From Chitinophagia bacterium (GTDB lineage: Bacteria; Bacteroidota; Bacteroidia; Chitinophagales; Saprospiraceae), in NCBI GenBank assembly GCA_009923745.1, contig RFSX01000005.1:1-32688 (forward strand): a stretch of 32,688 nt of DNA, read 5' to 3'. Under the pieces are notes generated by a model that was given only the letters and a program-made list of their open reading frames with translations, was not told where the DNA came from and searched no databases. This document shows positions 16,164 to 25,559 of this stretch, piece by piece. Both the position numbers and the translations under genes were made by a program. Position 1 is the first letter of the stretch; every line of letters starts with the position of its first letter.

Positions 16164-16625
16164 TTAAAAGAAAGTATGGATAGCATACAAAACCAGAAAG
16201 CTGTAGATACCGGCAAGAGCATCATCGAGCATGACACCCCAGGCACCTTTAATGCGGGTATCCAGGTAACGTATTCCGAGTGGTTTGAGAATATCAAAGA
16301 ATCGAAATAGTATAAAAGCTCCCCAAATATTCATATGGCTAAGCGGGAGCAAGTAAATAGCTATGAGAAGACCTACAAATTCATCGACAACTACCCTGGA
16401 AGGGTCATCACCCCATTCTTTGATGACATGCGATGTAGACCAGGTTCCCAATAAAGTCAATGCTACAATTAAGGCACTGTAAACAGTTATACCCAGGTGT
16501 GTATCTGTAAGTTTAAGGATGTATAAAAAAAGAACGGCTCCCAGCGCACCAAAAGTACCAGGTGCAAAAGGAGCCATTCCTAATCCAAAAACAGTGCTTA
16601 CTGTTTTGTGAAAGATTTTATTCAT
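16164..16625 (-). CDS. pgpA: PgpA-like lipid phosphatase, probable PI-phosphate phosphatase
   Basis: From the ATG at 16625, which overlaps the inositol synthase gene by 8 nt, the product has 153 residues; the open frame reaches a TTG at 16637. It is a PgpA-family membrane phosphatase: APFAPGTFGALGA at 18-30, DDPSRVVVDEFVG at 73-85 and RIKGAWGVMLDDALAGIY at 124-141 hold the acidic metal ligands. In most bacteria PgpA dephosphorylates phosphatidylglycerophosphate. Next to MIPS and a PI-phosphate synthase, the likelier substrate is phosphatidylinositol-phosphate, as described for the inositol-lipid cluster of Bacteroides thetaiotaomicron. I cannot exclude a dual role in phosphatidylglycerol synthesis. 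Confidence 0.88.
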   Translation of the reverse strand: MNKIFHKTVSTVFGLGMAPFAPGTFGALGAVLFLYILKLTDTHLGITVYSALIVALTLLGTWSTSHVIKEWGDDPSRVVVDEFVGLLIAIYLLPLSHMNIWGAFILFRFFDILKPLGIRYLDTRIKGAWGVMLDDALAGIYSFLVLYAIHTFF

Positions 16626-17946
16626 AATCCAGACCAAGGTGATGAATCAAATCATGACCTCCAAGGTAACGGAGCGTGTTTTCAAGTTTATGCAGTTGTT
16701 TGAATATATCGTGTATAGGCATTCTTCCCTGAGGTGCCTGTGGCGATTTAAGGTAGAATGACAACCATTCTTGGATGCCGTTCATGGATGATCTTTTTGC
16801 AAGATCAAGGAATATGGCCAGATCCAGAACAATGGGCGCTGCCAGGATAGAATCCCTGCAAAGGAAATCAATCTTTATTTGCATTGGGTAGTTGAGCCAA
16901 CCGGATATGTCAATATTATCCCATCCTTCTTTGTTGTCACCTCTTGGCGGGTAATAATTTATTCTAACCTTGTGGTAGAAGTCCTTGTATAATTCAGGAT
17001 ACAATTCTGGTTCAAGAATTTGTTCCAGTACACCCAGTTTGGATACTTCTTTTGTTTTGAAGTTGTCAGGATCGTCAAGCACTTCACCATCCCTATTGCC
17101 CAGGATATTAGTTGAGAACCATCCATCAATAGCCAGTGCCCGCGCTTTCAAGCCAGGAGCCAAAATGGTTTTCATCAGTGTTTGACCAGTTTTGAAGTCC
17201 TTTCCTGCAATCGGCGTATTTGTCATTTTAGCCAATTCTACTAATGCAGGGATATCGCAGCTCAGGTTAGGGGCACCGTTCGCATATGGAATACCCATCT
17301 TAATAGCAGCATAAGCGTAAATCATGCTCGGTGCAATATCCTTTGAGTTGTTTTGAAGTCCTTTCTCGAAGGCAGCTAACGATTTATGAACTCTAGATTC
17401 TTCGATATAGATTTCAGTAGAACCACACCAAACCATCACAAGCCTGTCACATTTGTTATCGGCCTTAAATTTTTTGATATCGTTCATCACTGCTTTAGCC
17501 AAAGCCATTTTTGTTTTTGACTTTTTAACATGCGTGCCGTTAAGTTTCTTGACATAATTCTTGTCAAAAACAGCTTTCATCGGCTTGATCTTTGAAAGAG
17601 GCGCTTTCAATTTATTCAGTAGGTTGATATCCAGAACACCGGCGTGGACAGCAGCCTCATACATATTATCTTTAAAAATATCCCAGCCACCAAAAGCTAC
17701 TTTTTTCAAATCCTGAAGCTCTACAACTTCATTGATAAGCGGTTTATTTACTTTTCCTGTTCGTTTTCCTAATCTCAACCGTCCCATTTGAGAAAGAGAT
17801 CCGATTGGTTGAGCCAGACCTTTATTTACTGCAAGAACCCCTGCTATAAAGGTCGTTGCAACAGCGCCCATACCAGGCAGCAATATTCCGAGTTTTCCCT
17901 TTGCAGGCTCTACCGTTACAGTGTTATTTGTCTGTTTTTTTGCCAT
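16618..17946 (-). CDS. ino1: myo-Inositol-3-phosphate synthase (MIPS)
   Basis: The 442-residue enzyme converts glucose-6-phosphate to inositol-3-phosphate with internal NAD recycling, the committed step of inositol synthesis. The N-terminal Rossmann motif LPGMGAVATT is at 23-32. Later blocks are AGKDFKTGQT (247-256), STNILGNRDGEVL (278-290), INYYPPRGDNKEGWDN (329-344) and KIDFLCRDSILAAP (358-371), which together hold the catalytic lysines and aspartates known from eukaryotic and mycobacterial MIPS. Length is between the mycobacterial form (about 370) and the yeast form (about 530). It starts 4 nt after the CerR-like gene and overlaps pgpA by 8 nt, so it is clearly inside the operon. It would supply the head group for both phosphatidylinositol and inositol phosphorylceramide. 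Confidence 0.95.
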   Translation of the reverse strand: MAKKQTNNTVTVEPAKGKLGILLPGMGAVATTFIAGVLAVNKGLAQPIGSLSQMGRLRLGKRTGKVNKPLINEVVELQDLKKVAFGGWDIFKDNMYEAAVHAGVLDINLLNKLKAPLSKIKPMKAVFDKNYVKKLNGTHVKKSKTKMALAKAVMNDIKKFKADNKCDRLVMVWCGSTEIYIEESRVHKSLAAFEKGLQNNSKDIAPSMIYAYAAIKMGIPYANGAPNLSCDIPALVELAKMTNTPIAGKDFKTGQTLMKTILAPGLKARALAIDGWFSTNILGNRDGEVLDDPDNFKTKEVSKLGVLEQILEPELYPELYKDFYHKVRINYYPPRGDNKEGWDNIDISGWLNYPMQIKIDFLCRDSILAAPIVLDLAIFLDLAKRSSMNGIQEWLSFYLKSPQAPQGRMPIHDIFKQLHKLENTLRYLGGHDLIHHLGLDYE

Positions 17947-17950
17947 TTGT

Positions 17951-18943
17951 TTAAAGTAATTTATGTTGTTTATACCAATTTATCGTTTCTTCCATACCTC
18001 TCTTGAGGTCGTATTGGGCTGCGAAGTTAAAATCTTTTTTTAAGTCTTGCGTATCTACGGCAAAAGACCTTACAAAATACTCCTTTACTTTGTTTCTATT
18101 GAGAATTGGGCTTTGCCCCCTTAAACGACCGGAAAACTCACTTATTGCAGCTATGCCCTTCATTAGAGCTATTGGAATCTTTAGTTTTATTGTTTTAACA
18201 TCGAGCAACTCTTTGACGATGTTATTCAGCTGACTTGCAGGATATACATTGCCATCTGATACGAAGTAGGAACGATTGACAAGATGGCTTTCCACGCCAT
18301 CCATGATGACTCTGGCCAGGTCTTTTACATAAATAAAGCTTTGCAGTTGTTCGTACATGCCTATAGTAACTTCGAGGCCTCTATTTATGGCTTTATAGAC
18401 CTCCAACATATCCATATCCCTTGGCCCGTACACAGCTGTTGGTCTGAATATAAGACTGGGTATCTGTGTATAGGATTCTACGAATTGCTCGGCCTGTAAT
18501 TTTGATTCACCATACCAGGTGGTAGGATGGGGGACAGCATCGCTGTCGAGTACTTGTTTGAATTGAAAGTCGGCTGCTCCGTATGAGGCGAGACTGCTGA
18601 TAAGGACAAATTTACTCGGAACCACCTCTTCTTCAAGTAGAATGCGACAGAATTTCCTTACGTAAGCTGCATTAATCTTGAAATACATATCCCTGTCCAG
18701 ACTGCTTGTGATTCCTGCAGAATGGATGATGTACTGAAAATTATGTGATCTCAGCTGAGCACGCAGCTTATCTTCATTATCGAAGTCGTAATGCAAAAAA
18801 TTAATCCTTGGATCTATGAGGTGGGAGATATTACTGCTTTTCCTGACTCCGGCAAAGACATTAAAGCCTCTTGCTATAGCCTCTTCGACAAGGAAGCTGC
18901 CTACAAAGCCATTGCTGCCCGTTATTAGTATCTTATTGCTCAT
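17951..18943 (-). CDS. cerR: NAD(P)-dependent epimerase/reductase, probable 3-oxo-ceramide reductase (CerR-like)
   Basis: The 330-residue extended SDR protein has the cofactor motif TGSNGFVG at 8-15, ISSLAS at 115-120 with the probable catalytic serine, and the active-site pair Tyr144-x3-Lys148 in WYGESKLQ. FRPTAVYGPRD and SFIYVKDLARVI are typical of the epimerase family. In Caulobacter crescentus an epimerase-like protein (CerR) reduces the 3-oxo group after acylation in ceramide synthesis. Position here directly after the ceramide-synthase-like gene, with an 11-nt overlap, supports the same role. By sequence alone a sugar-nucleotide or steroid-type dehydrogenase would be possible, so the assignment rests mainly on context. 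Confidence 0.8.
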   Translation of the reverse strand: MSNKILITGSNGFVGSFLVEEAIARGFNVFAGVRKSSNISHLIDPRINFLHYDFDNEDKLRAQLRSHNFQYIIHSAGITSSLDRDMYFKINAAYVRKFCRILLEEEVVPSKFVLISSLASYGAADFQFKQVLDSDAVPHPTTWYGESKLQAEQFVESYTQIPSLIFRPTAVYGPRDMDMLEVYKAINRGLEVTIGMYEQLQSFIYVKDLARVIMDGVESHLVNRSYFVSDGNVYPASQLNNIVKELLDVKTIKLKIPIALMKGIAAISEFSGRLRGQSPILNRNKVKEYFVRSFAVDTQDLKKDFNFAAQYDLKRGMEETINWYKQHKLL

Positions 18944-20075
18944 TCGATTTTGGCAAGGGGTATTTGTAGATGCGGTAGGTCTTGTATTTAATTCCGTTAA
19001 GTTTTTCAGCAGAGGTCACCATGTCCTGATTGCTTTCGAGAATCCATGATGCTTCACCACCAATCAAATTCCTTTTTCTTGCCTCCAAAATATTTCGTGC
19101 AAAGAATATGGCCTCAATACCTTTTTTACGATATTCTTTCAAAATTCCAGTGGCCAGGACTCGAACGCTTTTTGCCTTTTTCTTTCCCAAAAGCAATTTG
19201 AAAATATTAAAGGGAAACAGTCTTCCTTTTTTGAAGTTAATAGTGATTTCATTGATGTTTGGCAGCGATATAGAGAAGCCGATGGGTTCGCCATCTTGTT
19301 CGGCAATGTAAGCGAAATCCTCATCTGCAAGCATCTTGAGGCCATCCGCCAGGTGTTCAAATTCCTTTTCGGTGAAAGGAACAAAGCCCCAGTTATCTTC
19401 CCATGCTGCATTATATACTTTTTTTATGTGGGCTACTTCTTCTTTAAAGTTTTTAAGGGATATTTTTCGGATGCTGACGCCAGACCTTTTAAGCCTCTCT
19501 TCAATAAGCTGTGACATCTTGATGGACTTATCTGATGCTTCAAAAGAATAGATCATGTACGCATAGAGATCCATTTCTTTTTCCAACCCGATACTTTTTA
19601 AAATCCTGTTATAAAATGGAGCATTGTAGGTCATCATGATTTTTGGAGGCTCTTCAAATCCTTCAACAAGAAAACCTGCTGTTTCATTGGTTGTAAAATT
19701 TGTGGGCCCCATGAGGTAGTCATAATTTTCACCACTTAGCCAGTCCTGGGCTGCCTGCAGCAGGGCTCTGGCCACTTCTTCTGACTCAATGAATTCAAAA
19801 AAACCAAAGAATCCGACATTGGAATTGTGAAATTCATTATACCTGTGGTTTTTAATTGCAGCTATGCGTCCCACAATTTCACGGCCTTCATAAGCCAGGA
19901 AACACTTGGCATCTCCATATTCATAAAAAGGATATTTGCCTTTGTCAAACATTTCCTTTTGAGCAATATAAAGTTCAGGAACATAATTGGGGTCGTCCTT
20001 ATACAGCTCATGAGCGAAATCTATAAATTGTCTGATTTCAGCTTTGCTGGCTGCTTCACGAATTTCGAGAGCCAT
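18933..20075 (-). CDS. bcerS: GNAT-fold N-acyltransferase, probable bacterial ceramide synthase (bCerS-like)
   Basis: The 380-residue protein has two GNAT-like halves. The first contains AKCFLAYEGREIVGRIAAI and GFFGFFEF, then LMGPTNFTTNETAGFLVEGF at 121-140. The second contains DEDFAYIAEQDGEPIGFSIS and VRVLATGILKEYRKKGIEAI, the latter resembling the acyl-CoA pyrophosphate loop. No signal peptide or membrane helix is present. In Caulobacter the ceramide synthase encoded beside serine palmitoyltransferase is a GNAT-type enzyme unrelated to eukaryotic ceramide synthases; this gene sits in the same relation, between spt and the CerR-like gene. It would N-acylate 3-ketosphinganine or sphinganine with a fatty acyl-CoA. 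The gene starts 55 nt after spt, the widest gap in the cluster's core, and overlaps the reductase gene by 11 nt. Confidence 0.8.
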   Translation of the reverse strand: MALEIREAASKAEIRQFIDFAHELYKDDPNYVPELYIAQKEMFDKGKYPFYEYGDAKCFLAYEGREIVGRIAAIKNHRYNEFHNSNVGFFGFFEFIESEEVARALLQAAQDWLSGENYDYLMGPTNFTTNETAGFLVEGFEEPPKIMMTYNAPFYNRILKSIGLEKEMDLYAYMIYSFEASDKSIKMSQLIEERLKRSGVSIRKISLKNFKEEVAHIKKVYNAAWEDNWGFVPFTEKEFEHLADGLKMLADEDFAYIAEQDGEPIGFSISLPNINEITINFKKGRLFPFNIFKLLLGKKKAKSVRVLATGILKEYRKKGIEAIFFARNILEARKRNLIGGEASWILESNQDMVTSAEKLNGIKYKTYRIYKYPLPKSNEQ

Positions 20076-20130
20076 AATGAATGATTTATTGACTTGATTC
20101 CTGCCTTTATATCAGGCTGGTGGTCAGTGA

Positions 20131-21348
<1,218 letters not shown>

Positions 21349-21358
21349 CTATTTAATT

Positions 21359-22294
21359 CTATCTAATAAAATTAAGGGCACTCTTGTACCAATTAGGTAC
21401 AAATTTACGATTTACCAGTAATTCTGTGATAATTAAACCCAGAATCCCGCAAACAATTCCCAAAATCATATCTATTACATAATGATGGGCTGAATACACG
21501 GCTCCGAACCATATTCCGATAAGGCTCAGAGTGAAAAGTGCTGTTAGCCAGTGGTTTTTGAATTTCAATGAATAATATACGAGGAGTAAAGGGAAAGCGG
21601 CATGCATGGAGGGTATGGCTCCAAAGGTATTTGTTCCTTGCGAGTACATGGCCCTGTACATATTTATTCCGAGCATATCATCAAACCTCGCGAGACCGGC
21701 TGCGTTGCACGGAACCGTATTGATCAATTCATTGCCATATTCAAAATAATACCAGGGTGGGGCTGCAGGATAAATGATGTAACCCAAAAAGCCAAAAATA
21801 TTAGCAATGAAGAAGGCGATCCAGAAATCAAAAGCAATCTTAGGCTTTTTTGAAAAGAAGACTATAAAGGCAAAGAATATGGGAAAGGGCACCCAGGTGA
21901 TGTAAAAAGATCCCGCAAATAAATCCAGCAAGGCATGTGCATGTTCCATAAAATATTCATTGACACTGATCCTTGTTCCTTCATGATTGATTCCAAAAAG
22001 CTGGACTTCGAGTTTGTAAAGGTCCTCAATATGAATATTTAATGGATTAATTCTTCCTAATGCCCGTAAGGAGCTGTAGAAAATAAGATATATAAAAAAT
22101 GGACTGAAGAGGACAAAGATTTGCCGGCTGCTTTTATTGAAGAAGAACAAGAAAAGTATCAGCAGGTATAAGTTCAGATCTGAAGTCTGAAAGCCTACCA
22201 GAAGGCCAAACCATATCCAATAGACCACGGTGATTACAGCAAACGCTACAAGCCATGATTTGGAAAATCGTTCAAAATCTACGAATGAAGCCAT
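21359..22294 (-). CDS. AUR1-like PAP2 membrane enzyme, probable inositol phosphorylceramide synthase
   Basis: The 311-residue polytopic protein has at least six hydrophobic segments. PAP2-type motifs appear in the order found in fungal AUR1: YPAAPPWYY (175-183), GAIPSMHAAFP (225-235) and YSAHHYVIDMILG (267-279). His231, His271 and Asp275 would form the catalytic triad; spacings are close to those of yeast Aur1 (His255, His294, Asp298). AUR1 transfers phosphoinositol from phosphatidylinositol to ceramide. Location between PI synthesis and ceramide synthesis genes makes the same reaction the best guess, and a PAP2 protein was assigned this role in the inositol-lipid cluster of B. thetaiotaomicron. 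A plain lipid phosphatase is the alternative. It starts 6 nt after the DUF4833 gene. Confidence 0.85.
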   Translation of the reverse strand: MASFVDFERFSKSWLVAFAVITVVYWIWFGLLVGFQTSDLNLYLLILFLFFFNKSSRQIFVLFSPFFIYLIFYSSLRALGRINPLNIHIEDLYKLEVQLFGINHEGTRISVNEYFMEHAHALLDLFAGSFYITWVPFPIFFAFIVFFSKKPKIAFDFWIAFFIANIFGFLGYIIYPAAPPWYYFEYGNELINTVPCNAAGLARFDDMLGINMYRAMYSQGTNTFGAIPSMHAAFPLLLVYYSLKFKNHWLTALFTLSLIGIWFGAVYSAHHYVIDMILGIVCGILGLIITELLVNRKFVPNWYKSALNFIR

Positions 22295-22300
22295 GATCTA

Positions 22301-22816
22301 TCAGATCAGAATTTTTTGATAACTAGGAAAATCATTCGATAGATTGTAGCCAAACAGCTCTATATATTCGACTTTTGGAAAGATGCCAAATTCATTGGCA
22401 AACACATAGATATTGTGCAATCTCGCATCCTGGCCATTTATCTTTGTAATTATACTGTAACTCTCATCTTCCATGTGTGCAATAAAAAAGCGCATTTTTA
22501 GATAGGACTCCATTCTGAACTCGAAAGTGTCATTATTGATTTTTTTGGAGCTGTAACCGAATGCCCTTTTCTGAATGGTATTCAGTTGTTGCTTGATGCC
22601 TCCATCTGTGTATTTTATCCAAAACACCTGCATGGGATAGGATTCGTCAACAAAACCATCCCTATTGTCATTCAGGGTATAAACAACAGTATTCATGTTC
22701 AGGTTTCGCTGAATGTAGAAGAGCAGTTTGTCAATATTCTTTGGAGTAGGGTAATATTCAGGTAATCCCACCTCTCCGTGAATGGCAAACTGTGATCTGT
22801 CGAATTCTGTCAGCAT
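22301..22816 (-). CDS. DUF4833 family protein of unknown function
   Basis: The 171-residue protein shows the DUF4833 pattern: KLLFYIQRNLNMNTVVYTLN, a YPMQVFWIKYTDGG strand pair, QLNTIQKRAFGYSSKKIN, then FFIAHM and VEYIELFGYN near the C-terminus. It looks like a compact beta-rich domain. There is no signal peptide or membrane segment, so it should be cytoplasmic or bound to the inner face of the membrane; family members I recall often have a signal peptide. It starts 123 nt downstream of the PI-phosphate synthase gene, with a possible internal promoter at 22845-22852, and is only 6 nt from the PAP2 gene. Co-location with inositol-sphingolipid genes suggests a helper or regulatory part in the pathway, but no biochemical role is known to me. 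Confidence 0.8.
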   Translation of the reverse strand: MLTEFDRSQFAIHGEVGLPEYYPTPKNIDKLLFYIQRNLNMNTVVYTLNDNRDGFVDESYPMQVFWIKYTDGGIKQQLNTIQKRAFGYSSKKINNDTFEFRMESYLKMRFFIAHMEDESYSIITKINGQDARLHNIYVFANEFGIFPKVEYIELFGYNLSNDFPSYQKILI

Positions 22817-22844
22817 AATAATTCTGGTCGGGGCAATTGAAAAC

Positions 22845-22852
22845 CAAATATA
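22845..22852 (-). promoter_or_regulatory. Possible internal -7 box ahead of the DUF4833 gene
   Basis: Read on the minus strand, TATATTTG matches TAnnTTTG and lies 28 nt before the ATG at 22816. The only TTG upstream leaves a 13-nt spacer, too short for a normal -33 box. If real, it would uncouple the last eight genes of the cluster from the PI-phosphate synthase gene. Confidence 0.35.
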
Positions 22853-22939
22853 AAAAACTGTTATCCAAGTCTGGATGATAATCGTTTTAAATTAGGGTGA
22901 ATTCAGTGACCAAAATTGTGGGTCAGGCCTTCGGTTTCA

Positions 22940-23632
22940 TTAAGTCATGACATTTTTTGCATAGAAAAGCCTGCGCAAAGCTGTCATATTGGCCGAAACA
23001 GCCAAGAAAAATATAGCCCAACTGAAAATAGATATGGTTTCAAAAAGAGGCTGTGGAAGCCAAGGCACTTCCAGTCGATAACCACCCCCTATAATCCCTG
23101 ATACAATACTGGTGGCTATGCTTGCAAATGCTACCAGCACAATCCGTTCAGGCCGCTGCATCAGTCCAACACTGGCGTTTATGCCAAGCCCTTCAGCACG
23201 GGCCCTCGTATAGCTGACCATGATAGAACCAATCATAGAAATAAAGCAGAAGATGGAAGTCAACAGATAGTTTTGCGTAACGGTATAGTAGCAGAACCCG
23301 AAAAACATAACCAATTCGCTGTACCGGTCAATGACTGAATCAAACAAAGCTCCAAAAGGTCTGGCTTGGTTATTAATTCTGGCTAGTCTGCCATCAACCA
23401 TATCCATAGCTCCGGCAAGCAAGATAATGATGCCTGCATAACCAATGAATTTATGATTATCACGGTCTCCTATCTCAGCTCCATATATTAAAACAACTGT
23501 GGATGCAAAGGTCAGGATAAAACCAAACATTGTGACCATGTTTGGTGTTACACCTATCTTGATGAGCAGCTTGACAAAAGGGTCAAGAAATTTATAGGCA
23601 AGTTGCTGCAGTTCTTGTTTGAGTGTGTACAT
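22940..23632 (-). CDS. CDP-alcohol phosphatidyltransferase, probable phosphatidylinositol-phosphate synthase
   Basis: The 230-residue membrane protein carries the complete CDP-alcohol phosphatidyltransferase motif D-x2-DG-x2-AR-x8-G-x3-D-x3-D. Asp77, Asp80, Asp98 and Asp102 are the metal ligands and Asp102 the likely base. Five or six membrane helices surround it. SYTRARAEGLG and VGLMQRPERIVLV resemble phosphatidylinositol(-phosphate) synthases rather than PgsA or PssA. The reaction would be CDP-diacylglycerol plus inositol phosphate giving PI-phosphate and CMP, with the PgpA-like enzyme removing the phosphate. It is the first gene of the cluster and diverges from the KAS III gene across 152 bp. 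A candidate minus-strand promoter there pairs TTTG (23742-23745) with an AAGATTTG box (23713-23720) at a 21-nt spacing, which is weak. Confidence 0.88.
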   Translation of the reverse strand: MYTLKQELQQLAYKFLDPFVKLLIKIGVTPNMVTMFGFILTFASTVVLIYGAEIGDRDNHKFIGYAGIIILLAGAMDMVDGRLARINNQARPFGALFDSVIDRYSELVMFFGFCYYTVTQNYLLTSIFCFISMIGSIMVSYTRARAEGLGINASVGLMQRPERIVLVAFASIATSIVSGIIGGGYRLEVPWLPQPLFETISIFSWAIFFLAVSANMTALRRLFYAKNVMT

Positions 23633-23784
23633 TTTATGTATATCTGCTTCAATAGCGGATTATGCTCCCATCTTGATTAAAAAACGAATGTGAAATTTAG
23701 GCTTTAATATTTCAAATCTTAAATTGTGCTGCAAATTTTATCAAAAAAATTGCTTGATACTATTTATAATTTAATCTGAAAGAG

Positions 23785-24840
23785 ATGAATTCCAAAATTG
23801 CGGGTCTTGGTTATTATGTTCCAGAGAATGTTGTTACAAACAACGATTTAACACAATATATGGATACCTCGGATGAATGGATTCAGGAACGGACAGGGAT
23901 ACAAGAAAGAAGGTATGCCTCTAAGCATAGTGAATCGACAACATCTATGGCTAAGTTCGCCTCTGAGATTGCCATTGAGCGAGCGGGAATAAGCAAGGAA
24001 GATATCGATTTCATCATCTTCGCTACTTTAAGCCCGGATTATTATTTTCCGGGGTGTGGTGTTTTGTTGCAGCGTGAGTTGGGAATAACAAAAACAGAGA
24101 TTGGTGCCCTGGATATTCGTAATCAGTGTTCTGGATTCGTATACGGTTTATCAGTAGCAGATCAGTTTATAAAGTCAGGTATGTATAAAAACATTCTTCT
24201 CGTAGGCTCTGAAAAGCATTCGATGGGATTGGATTATACCACCAGGGGTCGAAACGTGACTGTAATATTTGGTGATGGGGCTGGAGCAGCTGTCATACAG
24301 CCCGAAGAAGATGATTCTAAAGGTATTCTGACAACGCATTTACATTCTGACGGTACGCATGCAGAGGAATTGGCTTTTATAAGTCCCGGAGCCCATGGAG
24401 GGTATTTCGGTGATACAGAAAAATATGGTTTTCCAGGTGAAGATACGCCGGGAGGACTCTTTGTCACTCAAAAAATGATGGATGAGGGTATGATATTTCC
24501 GAATATGAACGGCCAGCTTGTTTTCAAGAATGCAGTGGTCCGTTTCGCCAGAGTAATCAAAGAAGCCCTTGCAAAGACGGGATTGTCAGGAGATGAGATT
24601 TCTCTGCTTGTGCCTCACCAGGCCAACCTACGAATCAGTCAGTTTGTACAAAAAAGCTTTGGCTTGCGTGATGACCAAGTCTATAACAACATACAGAAAT
24701 ATGGTAACACGACAGCGGCCTCTATTCCTATAGCTTTGACAGAAGCCTGGGAAGAGGGTAAGGTGAATGAAGGTGATCTTGTGTGCCTTGCTGCATTTGG
24801 AAGTGGATTTACATGGGGAAGTGCCTTAATAAGATGGTAG
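23785..24840 (+). CDS. 3-oxoacyl-ACP synthase III (KAS III/FabH-like) with an extended loop
   Basis: The 351-residue thiolase-fold enzyme has the KAS III triad: Cys115 in RNQCSGFVYG, His278 in LVPHQANLRI and Asn308 in KYGNTTAASIPIAL. The N-terminus (IAGLGYYVPENVVTN and DEWIQERTGIQERRY) is also typical. It is about 30 residues longer than FabH, with extra sequence at about 200-242 (between ELAFISPGAHGG and QLVFKNA) close to the substrate pocket entrance. KAS III starts fatty-acid synthesis from an acyl-CoA and malonyl-ACP; the insert suggests a variant with a different acyl preference. It diverges from the sphingolipid cluster and overlaps bshB1 by 7 nt. A role in making acyl chains for sphingolipids is only a guess. 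Confidence 0.88.
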   Translation: MNSKIAGLGYYVPENVVTNNDLTQYMDTSDEWIQERTGIQERRYASKHSESTTSMAKFASEIAIERAGISKEDIDFIIFATLSPDYYFPGCGVLLQRELGITKTEIGALDIRNQCSGFVYGLSVADQFIKSGMYKNILLVGSEKHSMGLDYTTRGRNVTVIFGDGAGAAVIQPEEDDSKGILTTHLHSDGTHAEELAFISPGAHGGYFGDTEKYGFPGEDTPGGLFVTQKMMDEGMIFPNMNGQLVFKNAVVRFARVIKEALAKTGLSGDEISLLVPHQANLRISQFVQKSFGLRDDQVYNNIQKYGNTTAASIPIALTEAWEEGKVNEGDLVCLAAFGSGFTWGSALIRW

Positions 24841-25559
24841 ATATAAAACTGGATATATTGGCAATTGGCGTGCATCCGGATGATGTGGAACTGAGCTGCG
24901 GAGCGACATTACTTAAGCACGTGGACATAGGGTATAAGGCAGGTATTCTTGATCTTACTAAAGGTGAACTCGGCACAAGAGGGACCGCGGAATTAAGACT
25001 CCGGGAAGCAGAAGCAGCGCGGGCCTATGCCGGTATAGAAATAAGAGACAACCTTGGATTGAGGGATGGTTTTTTTGTAAATGATGATGAATCCAAAATG
25101 GCCATTATTCGAAAGATTCGCCAATACAGACCGGATATAGTACTTGCCAATGCCATTCGTGATCGCCATCCGGATCATGGACGTGCAGCACTCCTGACCA
25201 GTGAAAGTTGTTTTTTGGCGGGTCTTTCCAAGATAAAAACCAGCTATCAAGGCAAAGATCAACAGCACTGGCGTCCCAAAAAAGTCTATCATTATATTCA
25301 GGATAATTACATAGAACCTGATATAGTGATTGATATTTCAGGATATCTTGACAGGAAATTTGAAATGATAGCCTGTTTTAAATCTCAATTCTATGACCCC
25401 AATTCCAGGGAGGAGGAAACTCCTATTTCATCCAAGCAATTCATGGATCACCTTAAGGGTAGGGCAGTTGATTTTGGACGTCGTATATCTGTTGAATACG
25501 GTGAGGGTTTTACATCTGAAAGCTATATAGGCGTATCGGATTTGTATAAACTGATTTAA
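24834..25559 (+). CDS. bshB1: Bacillithiol biosynthesis deacetylase BshB1
   Basis: The frame is open from 24783, but the ATG at 24834, overlapping the KAS III stop by 7 nt, starts exactly where the family does (KLDILAIGVHPDDVELSCG). The resulting 241-residue protein is a PIG-L/LmbE-type zinc deacetylase. His14, Asp16 and Asp17 in HPDD and the later histidines in RDRHPDHGRA form the zinc and catalytic site. LTKGELGTRGTAELR, KVYHYIQDN and KSQFYDPNS are characteristic of BshB1. It removes the acetyl group from GlcNAc-malate to give GlcN-malate, the second step of bacillithiol synthesis, so the organism likely uses bacillithiol as a thiol buffer. bshA and bshC are not in this window. It is probably translated by coupling to the KAS III gene. 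Confidence 0.92.
   Translation: MVDIKLDILAIGVHPDDVELSCGATLLKHVDIGYKAGILDLTKGELGTRGTAELRLREAEAARAYAGIEIRDNLGLRDGFFVNDDESKMAIIRKIRQYRPDIVLANAIRDRHPDHGRAALLTSESCFLAGLSKIKTSYQGKDQQHWRPKKVYHYIQDNYIEPDIVIDISGYLDRKFEMIACFKSQFYDPNSREEETPISSKQFMDHLKGRAVDFGRRISVEYGEGFTSESYIGVSDLYKLI

Noticed and set aside
24783-24833. Upstream start for bshB1
   Set aside because: The 17 extra residues lie inside the KAS III gene and have no counterpart in the family; the ATG at 24834 matches the family N-terminus.
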